A DNA stretch of 64,000 bases from Streptomyces hawaiiensis (GTDB taxonomy: Bacteria; Actinomycetota; Actinomycetes; Streptomycetales; Streptomycetaceae): positions 3,658,001 through 3,722,000 of the forward strand of contig NZ_CP021978.1 in assembly GCF_004803895.1 (NCBI RefSeq), given 5' to 3'. The position numbers and the translations under genes are program-made. Shown here one piece after another: positions 28,434 through 39,473 of this stretch. Position 1 is the first letter of the stretch. Every line of letters begins with the position of its first letter. Under the pieces are notes generated by a model. The model worked only from the letters and a program-made list of their open reading frames with translations. It made no database searches and was not told the DNA's origin.

Positions 28434-29738
28434 CTACGACGCCGGAATCACCGCCGACACCCGAAAACCCCCCGCATCCGTCGGCCCCGACACAAACACC
28501 CCACCCAGCGCCGAGACCCGCTCCTTCATCCCCACCAGCCCGTTCCCCCCCGACGGCAACCGCGCCGACGCCGCCGCCTCCTCAGGCGGCTCGTTCTCCA
28601 CCTGCATCGCGATCTCCGACACCCGATGCGCCAACCTCACATACGTCTTCGCCCCGGCCGCGTGCTTGTGGACGTTCGTCAACGCCTCCTGCACCACCCG
28701 ATACGCCGTCTGCTCCACCAAAGGCGCATACGACCGGACATCCCCCTCCACCGAAAACGCCACCACCATCCCCGCGGCAGCCGACTGCCCCACCAACTCC
28801 TCGATCTCCGCCAGACACGGCCCCTCGTCATCCGCCGCCCGCGAAGCCGCCGCAGCCGCGGCCGCGGCCACCCCCACCGCCGCCAACGGCACCGACGCCG
28901 CACGCTCACGCCGCACGTCACCACCACTGCGCAGCACCCCGAGCATCTCCCGCAGCTCCGTCAGCGCCTGCCGCCCCATGTCCCCCACCAGCGCGGCATT
29001 CCGGACGGCCTTCTCCGGATCCTTCCGCGCCACCGCCTGCAGGGCCGCGGCATGCACCACCATCAGACTCACCCGATGAGCGACCACATCGTGCATCTCC
29101 CGCGCGATCCGCGTCCGCTCCTCGTTCCGGGCCCACTCGGCCCGCTCCTCCGCCCGCTCCGCGAGCAGCTGAAGCTCCCGCTCCAGACTGTCCGCCCGCT
29201 CCCGCAGACTCTCCATCAACCGCCGCCGCGCCCCCACGTACAGACCGAGCAGGACCGGAGGCGCCGTGAAGCCCAGCGACATCGTGATCGCCGCGAAGGG
29301 CACAAACCAGTCCCCTATGTCCAAGTCCCCCCGCGACATGTCCTGCCGCGTCTTCACGAACGTCACGATCAGCGTCCCCACCAGCGACATCCCCGCCAGC
29401 GAGGCGATGATCCGCCGGGGCAGCTCGGCCGCGGCCAGCGTGTACAGGCCGACGACGCCCATCAGGAAACCCATCTCGGCCGGCGTGATGGCGATCGACA
29501 CCAGCACCACGGCGATCGGCCACCGCCGCCGCACGACCAGCACGGAACCGGCCAGCAGCCCGAAAACGACCCCGGCCACCTCCGGGATCCCCGCGTCCCT
29601 GGCGAACGGGATCCCCTCCAGCGCGCACTCCAGCGCGGACCCCGCGGCCAGGCTCACATCGAACACGGCACTACGCCGCCTGGCCCACCACCAAGGCCCT
29701 CCCCGGGCCGTCACCTGCTCTTCCCCCGTCGCGGTCAT
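28434..29738 (-). CDS. orphan NarL-type sensor histidine kinase
   Basis: A 434-residue membrane kinase starting at MTATGEEQ. The N-terminal half has five or six membrane segments without a large extracellular domain. The dimerisation/phosphoacceptor helix RTRIAREMHDVVAHRVSLMVVHA (HisKA_3 type) is followed by the ATPase with N-box YRVVQEALTNVHKHA and G-box GNGLVGMKERV. Such kinases pair with LuxR-type response regulators, but none is adjacent. The two LuxR regulators in the window are 13-22 kb away, one of them degenerate. Confidence 0.9.
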   Translation of the reverse strand: MTATGEEQVTARGGPWWWARRRSAVFDVSLAAGSALECALEGIPFARDAGIPEVAGVVFGLLAGSVLVVRRRWPIAVVLVSIAITPAEMGFLMGVVGLYTLAAAELPRRIIASLAGMSLVGTLIVTFVKTRQDMSRGDLDIGDWFVPFAAITMSLGFTAPPVLLGLYVGARRRLMESLRERADSLERELQLLAERAEERAEWARNEERTRIAREMHDVVAHRVSLMVVHAAALQAVARKDPEKAVRNAALVGDMGRQALTELREMLGVLRSGGDVRRERAASVPLAAVGVAAAAAAAASRAADDEGPCLAEIEELVGQSAAAGMVVAFSVEGDVRSYAPLVEQTAYRVVQEALTNVHKHAAGAKTYVRLAHRVSEIAMQVENEPPEEAAASARLPSGGNGLVGMKERVSALGGVFVSGPTDAGGFRVSAVIPAS

Positions 29739-29900
29739 GTCTCCCAGCCTACGGGCGGCCACCGCCGGTTTTCCGGCGAGTTTCCCGCACTGGCCTACAC
29801 CACACTCCGTGACCGTTCGGTTGCGATACCACCCGATATCCCTCGAACTGCTGAATCGCTCACCGTTCGACCACGGAAGCCGGCATTCCGCCCGGACGGT

Positions 29901-30758
29901 ATGCGTATGACACACGCAGCCGGCAAATACGCCGACTTCGAGGAGTTGCGAGAGAGGGCGATGGAGCTGCGGCGCTCCGGCTTGAGCCGACGCCAGATCC
30001 GCGACCGCCTCCACGTCGACAACAACGACATCCTCAACCGCCTGCTGGAGGGCGAACCCCCGCCGGCCTGGACGAAGCGCCCGAACGCGAAGGACGACCT
30101 GAGGGAGAAGGCGAGGGAACTCCGGCTCCAGGGGTGGACGTACGACCGGATCCAGGTGGAGCTGGGGTGCTCGAAGAGTTCGATCTCGCTGTGGGTACGG
30201 GATCTTCCGAAGCCGGAGCGCAAGCGCAGCACCGAGAAGGCGTCGGCCATCGCCCGGCGAGGCTGGGAAGCCGCACTGCAACGTCGCGAGGAGGAGCGCC
30301 GGCACGCGAAGGCGGCCGCCAAGCATGCGGTCGGTGATCTGTCCGACAGGGAGGTGTTCCTGGCTGGAGTGACCCTCTACTGGGCCGAGGGAGCCAAGGA
30401 CAAGCCGTACAGTCGCCGCGAGAGGCTGTACTTCATCAACAGCGACCCGAACGTCATCAGCTTCTTCCTGCGCTGGCTCGACGTACTGGGCGTAGAGCGC
30501 GAGCGCCTGCGCTTTCGGGTGAGCATCCACGAGTCGGCCAACGTGGCGAGCTCCGAAGAGTTTTGGGCCGCGCTGGTAGGCGTTGAGCCCCTGACATTCC
30601 AGAGGGCCACCCTCAAGAAGCACAACCCGAAGACGAGCCGGAAGAACACCTCCGAGGCATATCACGGCTGCTTGATCGTGTACGTACTCAAGAGCGCCGA
30701 TCTGTACCGTCGCATGGAGGGCGCCTGGTACGGCATAGTAGGAGGCGCCGCTCGGTGA
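29901..30758 (+). CDS. HTH protein with LAGLIDADG-like domain
   Basis: A 285-residue protein. Two helix-turn-helix-like segments lie at ~12-50 (MELRRSGLSRRQIRDRLHV) and ~63-105 (RELRLQGWTYDRIQVELGCS). After a charged helix, residues 150-285 hold FLAGVTLYWAEGAK, NSDPNVISFFLRWLDVLGV, YHGCLIVYVLKSADLYRRM. This is the order of a single LAGLIDADG homing-endonuclease-like (WhiA-like) fold, although the second acidic residue pattern is unusual. Function is unknown. It ends 32 bases before tRNA-Gln. No clear ribosome site; ATG 29901 or 29907. Confidence 0.65.
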   Translation: MRMTHAAGKYADFEELRERAMELRRSGLSRRQIRDRLHVDNNDILNRLLEGEPPPAWTKRPNAKDDLREKARELRLQGWTYDRIQVELGCSKSSISLWVRDLPKPERKRSTEKASAIARRGWEAALQRREEERRHAKAAAKHAVGDLSDREVFLAGVTLYWAEGAKDKPYSRRERLYFINSDPNVISFFLRWLDVLGVERERLRFRVSIHESANVASSEEFWAALVGVEPLTFQRATLKKHNPKTSRKNTSEAYHGCLIVYVLKSADLYRRMEGAWYGIVGGAAR

Positions 30759-30790
30759 TCTGGCTAGATGTCCGGTTTAGTCGAGTTCGT

Positions 30791-30862
30791 TCCCCCGTGG
30801 TGTAATTGGCAGCACTGTGGCTTTTGGTGCCATCTGTCCGGGTTCGAGTCCTGGCGGGGGAG
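30791..30862 (+). tRNA. tRNA-Gln(UUG)
   Basis: The 72-nt cloverleaf folds with acceptor TCCCCCG/CGGGGGA, D arm with GGTGTAATTGGCAGCAC, and anticodon stem GTGGC/GCCAT enclosing TTTTGGT, giving anticodon UUG. The T arm is CCGGG-TTCGAGT-CCTGG with one G-U pair. The discriminator base is G, and CCA is not encoded. Confidence 0.95.
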
Positions 30863-30877
30863 CACATGCTCAAGTTC

Positions 30878-30910
30878 GGGCCCTGACCGGCGACAGCCAA
30901 GTCAGGGCCC
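30878..30910 (+). terminator. terminator after tRNA-Gln
   Basis: GGGCCCTGAC and GTCAGGGCCC form a perfect 10-bp stem over a 13-base loop, 15 bases after the tRNA 3' end, followed by ACTCTCAT. Confidence 0.75.
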
Positions 30911-30986
30911 ACTCTCATACCCCCCACAAAACCCCCCGGTATCCTGCGGATGTCACCCCACCCCATCCACAGCCGAAGGGCATCCC

Positions 30987-32435
30987 GTGAGCGCCAACCG
31001 CCCGGCAGCCGTCGTCGTTCTCGCAGCGGGTGAGGGCACCCGTATGAAGTCGGCCACACCCAAGGTCCTGCATGAGCTCTGCGGCCGCAGTCTCGTCGGG
31101 CACGTGCTCGCGGCCGCAGGCGAGCTGCAGCCCGAGCATCTGGTCGTCGTGGTCGGCCACGCCCGTGAGAAGGTCACCGCCCATCTCGGCGGCATCGCCC
31201 CCGACGTCCGTACCGCCGTGCAGGCGGAGCAGAACGGCACGGGGCACGCCGTGCGGATGGGTCTGGAGGAGCTCGGCGGGTCCGTCGACGGGACCGTCGT
31301 GGTGGTGTGCGGCGATACGCCCCTGCTGCGTGGTGCGACGCTGCGGGCCCTCGCCGCCACGCACTCCGCCGACGGCAACGCGGTCACCGTGCTGACCGCC
31401 GAGGTGCCGGACGCGACGGGGTACGGGCGGATCGTCCGCGACGACGCCACCGGGGCCGTCACCGCGATCGTCGAGCACAAGGACGCCACCGACGCGCAGC
31501 GGTCGATCCGTGAGATCAACTCGGGTGTGTTCGCGTTCGACGGGGCGTTGCTGGCAGACGCGCTGAAGAAGGTGCGGACGGACAACAGCCAGGGCGAGGA
31601 GTACCTGACCGATGTGCTCGGGATCCTGCGTGAGGCGGGGCATCGGGTCGGGGCGTCCGTGGCCGACGACCACCGTGAGATCGCCGGGATCAACAACCGT
31701 GTGCAGCTCTCGGAGGCCCGCCGGATTCTGAACGACCGGTTGCTGACCGAGGCGATGCTCGGCGGTGTGACCGTCATCGACCCGGCCACCACCTGGATCG
31801 ACGTGACCGTCACCTTCGAGCAGGACGCGGTTGTCCACCCGGGCACCCAGCTGCACGGCACGACGCATCTGGCGGAGGGTGCCGAGGTCGGGCCCAACTG
31901 CCGGCTGACCGACACTCGCGTGGGTGCGGGTGCGCGGGTGGACAACACCGTGGCCGCGGGCGCCGAGGTCGGCCCGGACGCGACCGTGGGGCCGTACGCG
32001 TATCTGCGTCCGGGGACGCGGCTCGGTGCGAAGGGCAAGATCGGGACGTACGTCGAGACGAAGAACGCGTCGATCGGGGACGGGACGAAGGTGCCTCACC
32101 TTTCCTATGTGGGGGACGCGACGATCGGGGAGCAGACCAACATCGGTGCCGCCAGCGTGTTCGTGAACTACGACGGGCAGGAGAAGCACCACACGACCAT
32201 CGGCTCTCACTGCCGGACGGGCTCGGACAACATGTTTGTGGCGCCTGTCACGGTGGGGGACGGTGCGTACACCGCCGCCGGGTCCGTGATCACGAAGGAT
32301 GTGCCGCCCGGTTCGCTGGCCGTGGCCCGTGGTCAGCAGCGGAATATCGAGGGCTGGGTGGCTCGGAAGCGTCCGGGGAGCGCGGCCGCGAAGGCGGCGG
32401 AGGCGGCGTCCCGGGAGCCGGCCGGTGAGGGCTGA
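30987..32435 (+). CDS. glmU: bifunctional UDP-GlcNAc pyrophosphorylase / glucosamine-1-phosphate acetyltransferase
   Basis: The GTG after GAAGGG gives 482 residues, the usual GlmU length. The N-terminal uridylyltransferase shows [18 protein letters not shown] (13-30), the UTP-binding motif, and [11 protein letters not shown] and CGDTPLL. The C-terminal left-handed beta-helix of hexapeptide repeats ([20 protein letters not shown]) ends with the acetyl-CoA region [16 protein letters not shown]. The enzyme makes UDP-GlcNAc for peptidoglycan and other cell-wall polymers. It starts the conserved glmU-prs-rplY-pth block. Confidence 0.97.
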   Translation: MSANRPAAVVVLAAGEGTRMKSATPKVLHELCGRSLVGHVLAAAGELQPEHLVVVVGHAREKVTAHLGGIAPDVRTAVQAEQNGTGHAVRMGLEELGGSVDGTVVVVCGDTPLLRGATLRALAATHSADGNAVTVLTAEVPDATGYGRIVRDDATGAVTAIVEHKDATDAQRSIREINSGVFAFDGALLADALKKVRTDNSQGEEYLTDVLGILREAGHRVGASVADDHREIAGINNRVQLSEARRILNDRLLTEAMLGGVTVIDPATTWIDVTVTFEQDAVVHPGTQLHGTTHLAEGAEVGPNCRLTDTRVGAGARVDNTVAAGAEVGPDATVGPYAYLRPGTRLGAKGKIGTYVETKNASIGDGTKVPHLSYVGDATIGEQTNIGAASVFVNYDGQEKHHTTIGSHCRTGSDNMFVAPVTVGDGAYTAAGSVITKDVPPGSLAVARGQQRNIEGWVARKRPGSAAAKAAEAASREPAGEG

Positions 32436-32570
32436 CCGGAAACCGATGCCTGAAACACGGCGTACGGTGATAAGTGCACACCCGCACCCCCACCAGCTGA
32501 GACGGCCTCCGGCAAGCCGGCTGCGAGGTCTCTCGACACCCAGCTGCGACACCTCTGAGGAGACAGTGCT

Positions 32571-33551
32571 GTGACCGGGATCAAGACGACCGGCGAGAAG
32601 AAGTTGATGTTCTTCTCCGGCCGCGCCCACCCCGAGCTTGCGGAGGAGGTCGCCCAACAGCTGGGTGTCGGGGTTGTCCCGACGAAGGCCTTCGACTTCG
32701 CGAACGGTGAGATCTATGTGCGTTATCAGGAGTCGGCGCGTGGTGCCGACTGTTTCCTGATCCAGAGCCACACGGCTCCGATCAACAAATGGATCATGGA
32801 GCAGTTGATCATGATCGACGCGTTGAAGCGTGCGTCGGCCCGCTCCATCACGGTCATCGTGCCGTTCTACGGTTACGCGCGGCAGGACAAGAAGCACCGT
32901 GGACGTGAACCGATTTCGGCGCGTCTGATCGCGGACATGATGAAGACCGCGGGTGCGGACCGGCTGCTGACCGTGGATCTGCACACGGACCAGATTCAGG
33001 GCTTCTTCGATGGTCCGGTGGATCATCTGTTCGCGTTGCCGCTGCTGGCGGACTACGTGGGCCGGAAGGTGGAGCGGGAGAAGCTGACGGTCGTGTCTCC
33101 GGACGCGGGCCGGGTGCGGGTCGCGGACCGGTGGTGCGACCGGCTGGGCGCGCCGCTGGCGATCGTGCACAAGCGGCGTGACAAGGATGTGGCGAACCAG
33201 GTCACCGTCCACGAGGTCGTGGGTGAGGTGAAGGGGCGCGTGTGTGTCCTGGTGGACGACATGATCGACACGGGTGGGACGATCTGTGCCGCGGCGGACG
33301 CGCTGTTCGCGCACGGCGCGGAGGACGTGATCGTGACGGCGACGCATGGTGTGCTGTCGGGCCCGGCGAGCGACCGTTTGAAGAACTCGCGGGTGAGTGA
33401 GTTCGTGTTCACGAACACGCTGCCGACGCCGGGTGAGCTGAGCGGCGACCTGGACAAGATCTCGGTGTTGTCGATCGCGCCGACGATCGCGAATGCGGTG
33501 CGTGAGGTGTTCGAGGACGGTTCGGTGACGAGCCTGTTCGACGACCAGTAA
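32571..33551 (+). CDS. prs: ribose-phosphate pyrophosphokinase
   Basis: A 326-residue PRPP synthetase with a GTG start and GAGGAGA upstream. It has the ATP site FYGYARQDKKHRGREPISA, the divalent-metal/ribose-5-phosphate loop DLHTDQIQGFFDGPVDHLF, and the PRPP-binding motif VLVDDMIDTGGTICAAA. The enzyme makes PRPP for purine, pyrimidine, His and Trp synthesis. It follows glmU by 135 bp and precedes rplY, the classic actinobacterial order. A short hairpin follows its stop. Confidence 0.97.
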   Translation: MTGIKTTGEKKLMFFSGRAHPELAEEVAQQLGVGVVPTKAFDFANGEIYVRYQESARGADCFLIQSHTAPINKWIMEQLIMIDALKRASARSITVIVPFYGYARQDKKHRGREPISARLIADMMKTAGADRLLTVDLHTDQIQGFFDGPVDHLFALPLLADYVGRKVEREKLTVVSPDAGRVRVADRWCDRLGAPLAIVHKRRDKDVANQVTVHEVVGEVKGRVCVLVDDMIDTGGTICAAADALFAHGAEDVIVTATHGVLSGPASDRLKNSRVSEFVFTNTLPTPGELSGDLDKISVLSIAPTIANAVREVFEDGSVTSLFDDQ

Positions 33552-33569
33552 AAGCCCCTGTTCGGGCTT
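33552..33569 (+). terminator. short hairpin right after prs
   Basis: AAGCCC and GGGCTT pair over CTGTTC directly after the prs stop, followed by GTAGTAGATCGTTTT, which has a weak U run. It is probably a partial terminator between prs and rplY. Confidence 0.55.
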
Positions 33570-33589
33570 GTAGTAGATCGTTTTGGGTG

Positions 33590-33639
33590 CGGCCTCCCTC
33601 GCCGAGTAGACTGCTGAAGTTGCTCGGCGAGGGAGGCCG
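33590..33639. promoter_or_regulatory. 17-bp stem hairpin upstream of rplY with a -10-like loop
   Basis: CGGCCTCCCTCGCCGAG pairs perfectly with CTCGGCGAGGGAGGCCG across a 16-base loop, followed by TTCCCGTTT. The loop contains TAGACT, which fits a -10 hexamer. It is either the main prs terminator, a promoter held in a palindrome, or an rplY leader structure; the sequence alone cannot decide. Confidence 0.6.
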
Positions 33640-33738
33640 TTCCCGTTTGGGGATGCGGCTGTCCGTTATCGACGCGCTCTTCGTAGCAGGCCGTTCGTGG
33701 CCGGGTGACCACGTCCGTTCCTACTTCGAGGAGTGATT

Positions 33739-34332
33739 ATGTCCGAGGTGAAGATCTCCGCCGCGACGCGCACCGAGTTCGGTAAGGGTGCCGCGCGCCG
33801 TATTCGTCGTGAAGCCAAGGTTCCGGGTGTCCTGTACGGGCACGGTTCGGACCCGCTGCACCTGACTCTGCCGGGTCACGACCTGCTGATGGCGCTGCGT
33901 ACGCCGAACGTGCTGATCGCGCTGGACATCGACGGCAAGTCGAACGAGCTGGCGATCCCGAAGGCCGTGCAGCGTGACCCGCTGAAGGGTTTCCTGGAGC
34001 ACGTGGACCTGCAGCTGGTCAAGCGTGGCGAGCAGGTCAACGTCGAGATCTACGTTCACACCGAGGGTGAGCTGGCCCCGGGCGGCAACCTGCTGGAGCA
34101 CGTGCTGAACGCGCTGCCGGTCGTGGCCGAGGCGACGCACATCCCGGAGTCCGTGACGGTCTCCGTCGAGGGTCTGACGGCTGGTGACTCCGTCCTCGCC
34201 AAGGACATCACGCTGCCGAAGGGCACGACGCTGGACGTCGAGGAGGACACCGTCGTCCTGCAGGTTCTGGCCGCGCAGGCCGAGGAGTCCGCTGAGGGTG
34301 AGGGCGAGGGCGAAGTGGCCGCCGAGGCCTGA
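33739..34332 (+). CDS. rplY: 50S ribosomal protein L25/general stress protein Ctc
   Basis: The ATG at 33739 follows CGAGGAG at good spacing (a GTG six bases earlier is less likely), giving 197 residues. The N-terminal L25 domain (TRTEFGKGAARRIRREAKVPGVLYGHG) binds 5S rRNA; the C-terminal TL5/Ctc domain (EGELAPGGNLLEHVLNALPVVAEA) is the long form found in actinobacteria and Thermus. An acidic tail (EESAEGEGEGEVAAEA) ends it. It sits between prs and pth and is expected to be an abundant ribosomal protein, which fits the strong hairpin and promoter-like signals upstream. Confidence 0.96.
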   Translation: MSEVKISAATRTEFGKGAARRIRREAKVPGVLYGHGSDPLHLTLPGHDLLMALRTPNVLIALDIDGKSNELAIPKAVQRDPLKGFLEHVDLQLVKRGEQVNVEIYVHTEGELAPGGNLLEHVLNALPVVAEATHIPESVTVSVEGLTAGDSVLAKDITLPKGTTLDVEEDTVVLQVLAAQAEESAEGEGEGEVAAEA

Positions 34333-34350
34333 TCCTCTTCGTCGTCGTTT

Positions 34351-34387
34351 CGTCGGCCGCTGTTCCCGTGCGGGGCAGCGGCCGACG
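34351..34387. terminator. 12-bp stem hairpin between rplY and pth
   Basis: CGTCGGCCGCTG pairs with CAGCGGCCGACG. The loop itself contains CCCG-TG-CGGG, so the whole is a long two-part hairpin. It ends 14 bases before the pth start and its 3' side precedes the Shine-Dalgarno site (GAAGGAGAC), so it could terminate or attenuate readthrough from rplY. Confidence 0.65.
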
Positions 34388-34401
34388 CGTATGAAGGAGA
34401 C

Positions 34402-35004
34402 ATGGACGTGACGACCGATGCCGCTGCTCCCTGGCTGATCGTGGGGCTGGGCAATCCGGGGCCGGAGTACGCGGGGAACCGGCACAACGTGGGTTTCATG
34501 GTGGCCGATCTGCTGGCGGACCGGGTCGGGGGGAGGTTCAAGCGGGCCGGGCGGGCGCAGGCGCAGGTCGTGGAGGGCCGGATCGGGCCGCCGGGGCCGT
34601 TGAACCGGCGGGTGATTCTGGCGAAGCCGATGTCGTTCATGAATCTGTCGGGCGGTCCGGTGAACGCGCTGCGGGATTTCTACAAGGTGCCGGTGGCTCA
34701 TGTGGTGGCGGTGCATGACGAGTTGGACATCGATTACGGGGTGCTGCGGCTGAAGCTCGGTGGTGGCGACAACGGGCACAACGGGTTGAAGTCGATGACG
34801 AAGGCGTTCGGGTCGGAGTATCACCGGGTGCGGTTCGGGATCGGGCGGCCGCCGGGGCGGATGCCGGTGGCGGATTTCGTGCTGAAGGATTTCGCGTCGG
34901 CGGAGCGCAAGGAGCTGGACTACTTCGTGGACCGGGCGGCGGACGCGGTGGAGTGTCTGGTGATCGAGGGGCTGGAGCGGGCGCAAAGCACGTACAACTC
35001 CTGA
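34402..35004 (+). CDS. pth: peptidyl-tRNA hydrolase
   Basis: A 200-residue enzyme that recycles peptidyl-tRNA dropped off ribosomes. It carries [21 protein letters not shown] with catalytic His28, [40 protein letters not shown] with catalytic Asp, and the family ending in GIGRPPG. GAAGGAGAC precedes its ATG closely. It closes the glmU-prs-rplY-pth block, an order found widely in bacteria. Confidence 0.97.
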   Translation: MDVTTDAAAPWLIVGLGNPGPEYAGNRHNVGFMVADLLADRVGGRFKRAGRAQAQVVEGRIGPPGPLNRRVILAKPMSFMNLSGGPVNALRDFYKVPVAHVVAVHDELDIDYGVLRLKLGGGDNGHNGLKSMTKAFGSEYHRVRFGIGRPPGRMPVADFVLKDFASAERKELDYFVDRAADAVECLVIEGLERAQSTYNS

Positions 35005-35046
35005 CTTGTCACCCGCCGAGGTTGACGGGCCGTTCAGGCATGGCCA

Positions 35047-35550
35047 ATGATCCCGGCCATGCCTGCCACTGCCGCCTCTTCTCGTCAGGCCTCGGCCGCC
35101 GTACTGCGGTTTCTGCGGTTCGCGGCGATGGGTACGGTCGCGGTGCTGATTCTGATCGCGGGTGTGTGGGCGTCGTGGGGTGCGGCGCAGCACGTGATGC
35201 TGACGAAGGGCCGGGAGCGGGGCACGGTCGACGTGGTGCGGTGCGGGCCGGACACGTGCTCGGGCCCGTATACGCCGTTGTCGGAGGGTTCGCTGCCGCG
35301 GTCGCGGGTGGTGCTGGAGAGGTCGGTCGCGGTGGAGAAGGGCCGGACCTACACGGTGGTGATGAAGCCCGGCGGTGATGACGCGGTGCGTTCGGGTCCG
35401 GCGGGGGTGTTGTACGCGTGGATTCCGCTGGGTGGTGCGCTGTTGCTGGCGTCGGTGGTGGTGGCGGGTGGTCTGCTGCGGACGCGGGTGGCGTGGGTGA
35501 TGGCGTTGTCGGGGGTGGCGTTGCTGACGGCCGCGTTCGTGACGGTCTGA
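35047..35550 (+). CDS. membrane protein of unknown function
   Basis: A 167-residue protein with an N-terminal membrane helix (AMGTVAVLILIAGVWASW), an extracytoplasmic part of ~70 residues containing VRCGPDTCSGPY (two close cysteines), and two C-terminal helices (GALLLASVVVAGGLL, WVMALSGVALLTAAFV). The start is ATG 35047 or 35059. I do not recognise a family. It follows pth by 42 bp and precedes a cell-wall-anchored protein gene. Its layout suggests an envelope protein. Confidence 0.7.
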   Translation: MIPAMPATAASSRQASAAVLRFLRFAAMGTVAVLILIAGVWASWGAAQHVMLTKGRERGTVDVVRCGPDTCSGPYTPLSEGSLPRSRVVLERSVAVEKGRTYTVVMKPGGDDAVRSGPAGVLYAWIPLGGALLLASVVVAGGLLRTRVAWVMALSGVALLTAAFVTV

Positions 35551-35672
35551 GGGGTTGGGGCGTTCTCTCCTTCTGTGGAGGGGCGAGCGTTGTGTGTTCG
35601 TGATTGACGCGCTGACGGACGAGGCTGGAAGCTGAGCCGCCCCCTCCACTTCTTCCCGGTCACTTCTCGAAG

Positions 35673-36380
35673 ATGGACTACCTCCCGATGCGAACCCTCT
35701 CGCGCCTCGGCGCTGTCTGCGCGGCCGCTTCCGCGGTCCTCCTGCTCGTTCCGGCCGCCCACGCCACCCCGCCCGGCGACAACGGCACGGTGAAGATCCA
35801 TGACGCCTCCACGGGCGCGGAGCTGCGCCGTAACGAGCCGCATGTGTGCGCCTTCTACCTGGATGCCTTCGGTTTCGACGGCGGTCAGGAGGTCGACTGG
35901 CGCATCGACGCCATCCCCCCGAGTGAGAACAAGGGGGAGACGGTGAAGTCCGGTGCGCTGACGCTGGACGCCCGGGGTCACGGCCGCAGTGAGGACCTGT
36001 CGCTGCCCGGCGGGCACTACAAGCTGTTCTGGAATTTCGAGGGCGAGAAGGGCTCCGCCAAGCACAAGGTGTTCTGGACGGACTGTGAGGACGAGCAGGA
36101 GCCGGGCGGTGCGACGCCGTCCGGGTCGGCGTCCGCGTCGCCTTCGCCGGGGGCTTCGCTGGTGCCGTCGGGTGAGCCGGGTGCGTCGGCGTCTGCGGGT
36201 TCGTCGGCCGGCGGTGGTGTGCCGGCGTCCTCGTCGCCGTCCCCGCAGGGCGGTACGTACGGTGACCTCGCCGAGACGGGCAATGGTGCCCCGGTGGGTC
36301 TGCTGTCGGGTGTGGCGGCGGTGCTGCTCGCGTCCGGCGGGTTCCTGGTGGTGCGGCGGCGCAGGACGAGCCGCGGCTGA
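35673..36380 (+). CDS. LAETG-anchored secreted protein
   Basis: A 235-residue protein. The signal peptide is MRTLSRLGAVCAAASAVLLLVPAAHA if ATG 35688 is used; 35673 adds five residues and has CTCGAAG upstream, so the start is uncertain. The mature part has ~110 residues with Cys pairs (VCAFYLDAFGF, FWTDCED), then a Ser/Pro/Ala-rich stalk. It ends in LAETG at residues 198-202, a hydrophobic segment and RRRRTSRG. LAxTG is the substrate motif of Streptomyces class E sortases, so it is probably linked to the peptidoglycan. No sortase gene is nearby. Confidence 0.85.
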   Translation: MDYLPMRTLSRLGAVCAAASAVLLLVPAAHATPPGDNGTVKIHDASTGAELRRNEPHVCAFYLDAFGFDGGQEVDWRIDAIPPSENKGETVKSGALTLDARGHGRSEDLSLPGGHYKLFWNFEGEKGSAKHKVFWTDCEDEQEPGGATPSGSASASPSPGASLVPSGEPGASASAGSSAGGGVPASSSPSPQGGTYGDLAETGNGAPVGLLSGVAAVLLASGGFLVVRRRRTSRG

Positions 36381-36391
36381 CGTGGAACGGA

Positions 36392-36428
36392 CCGTGCCCC
36401 CGAGCCCTGTGCGGGCTCGGGGGCACGG
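36392..36428. terminator. bidirectional terminator hairpin
   Basis: CCGTGCCCCCGAGCCC and its exact complement form a 16-bp stem over TGTGC between the LAETG gene and the convergent ppc gene. Confidence 0.75.
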
Positions 36429-36445
36429 TGGTGTCCGGGGGTGGT

Positions 36446-39178
<2,733 letters not shown>

Positions 39179-39378
39179 AGGTGCGGCTCCTTGCAGTGTT
39201 TGAAGCTCGTCTGGGAGGGGGTACCCGGACGGCGTCTCGCGCGGCGGGGGCCGCATACGGATCGGACATCCGGGAGGAAATCAGAGCGGACCGCGCTGTC
39301 CGACCGACTCCAGGATAGGTGTCGGCCGGGACGCGCAGGCTCGCGGGCTCTTGCCGCCGGGCGACGCACTGACATACT

Positions 39379-39405
39379 TACGATGCCGTAGGTTACGGTC
39401 CCGTA
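39379..39405. promoter_or_regulatory. two palindromes upstream of the desaturase-TetR operon
   Basis: TACGATGCCGTA (39379-39390) and TACGGTCCCGTA (39394-39405) are consecutive imperfect and near-perfect palindromes with TACG/CGTA ends, 15 bp apart centre to centre. They lie ~70 bases before the desaturase start, where the TetR protein encoded in the same operon would be expected to bind. This is inference. Confidence 0.6.
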
Positions 39406-39473
39406 GGAAGCAGGTCACGGTTGCCGTGCCCCGGCCGATCCTTCTCCATCCACATACCCCCCAGGGGACGCGT

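Noticed and set aside
30791..30862. tRNA-Gln considered as an attachment site of an integrated element
   Set aside because: No integrase, no duplicated tRNA 3' end was seen in the window, and the next genes are core (glmU, prs).
30915..33347. An 810-codon minus-strand frame across glmU and prs
   Set aside because: Arg/His-rich shadow with no recognisable motif; glmU and prs are complete on the other strand.
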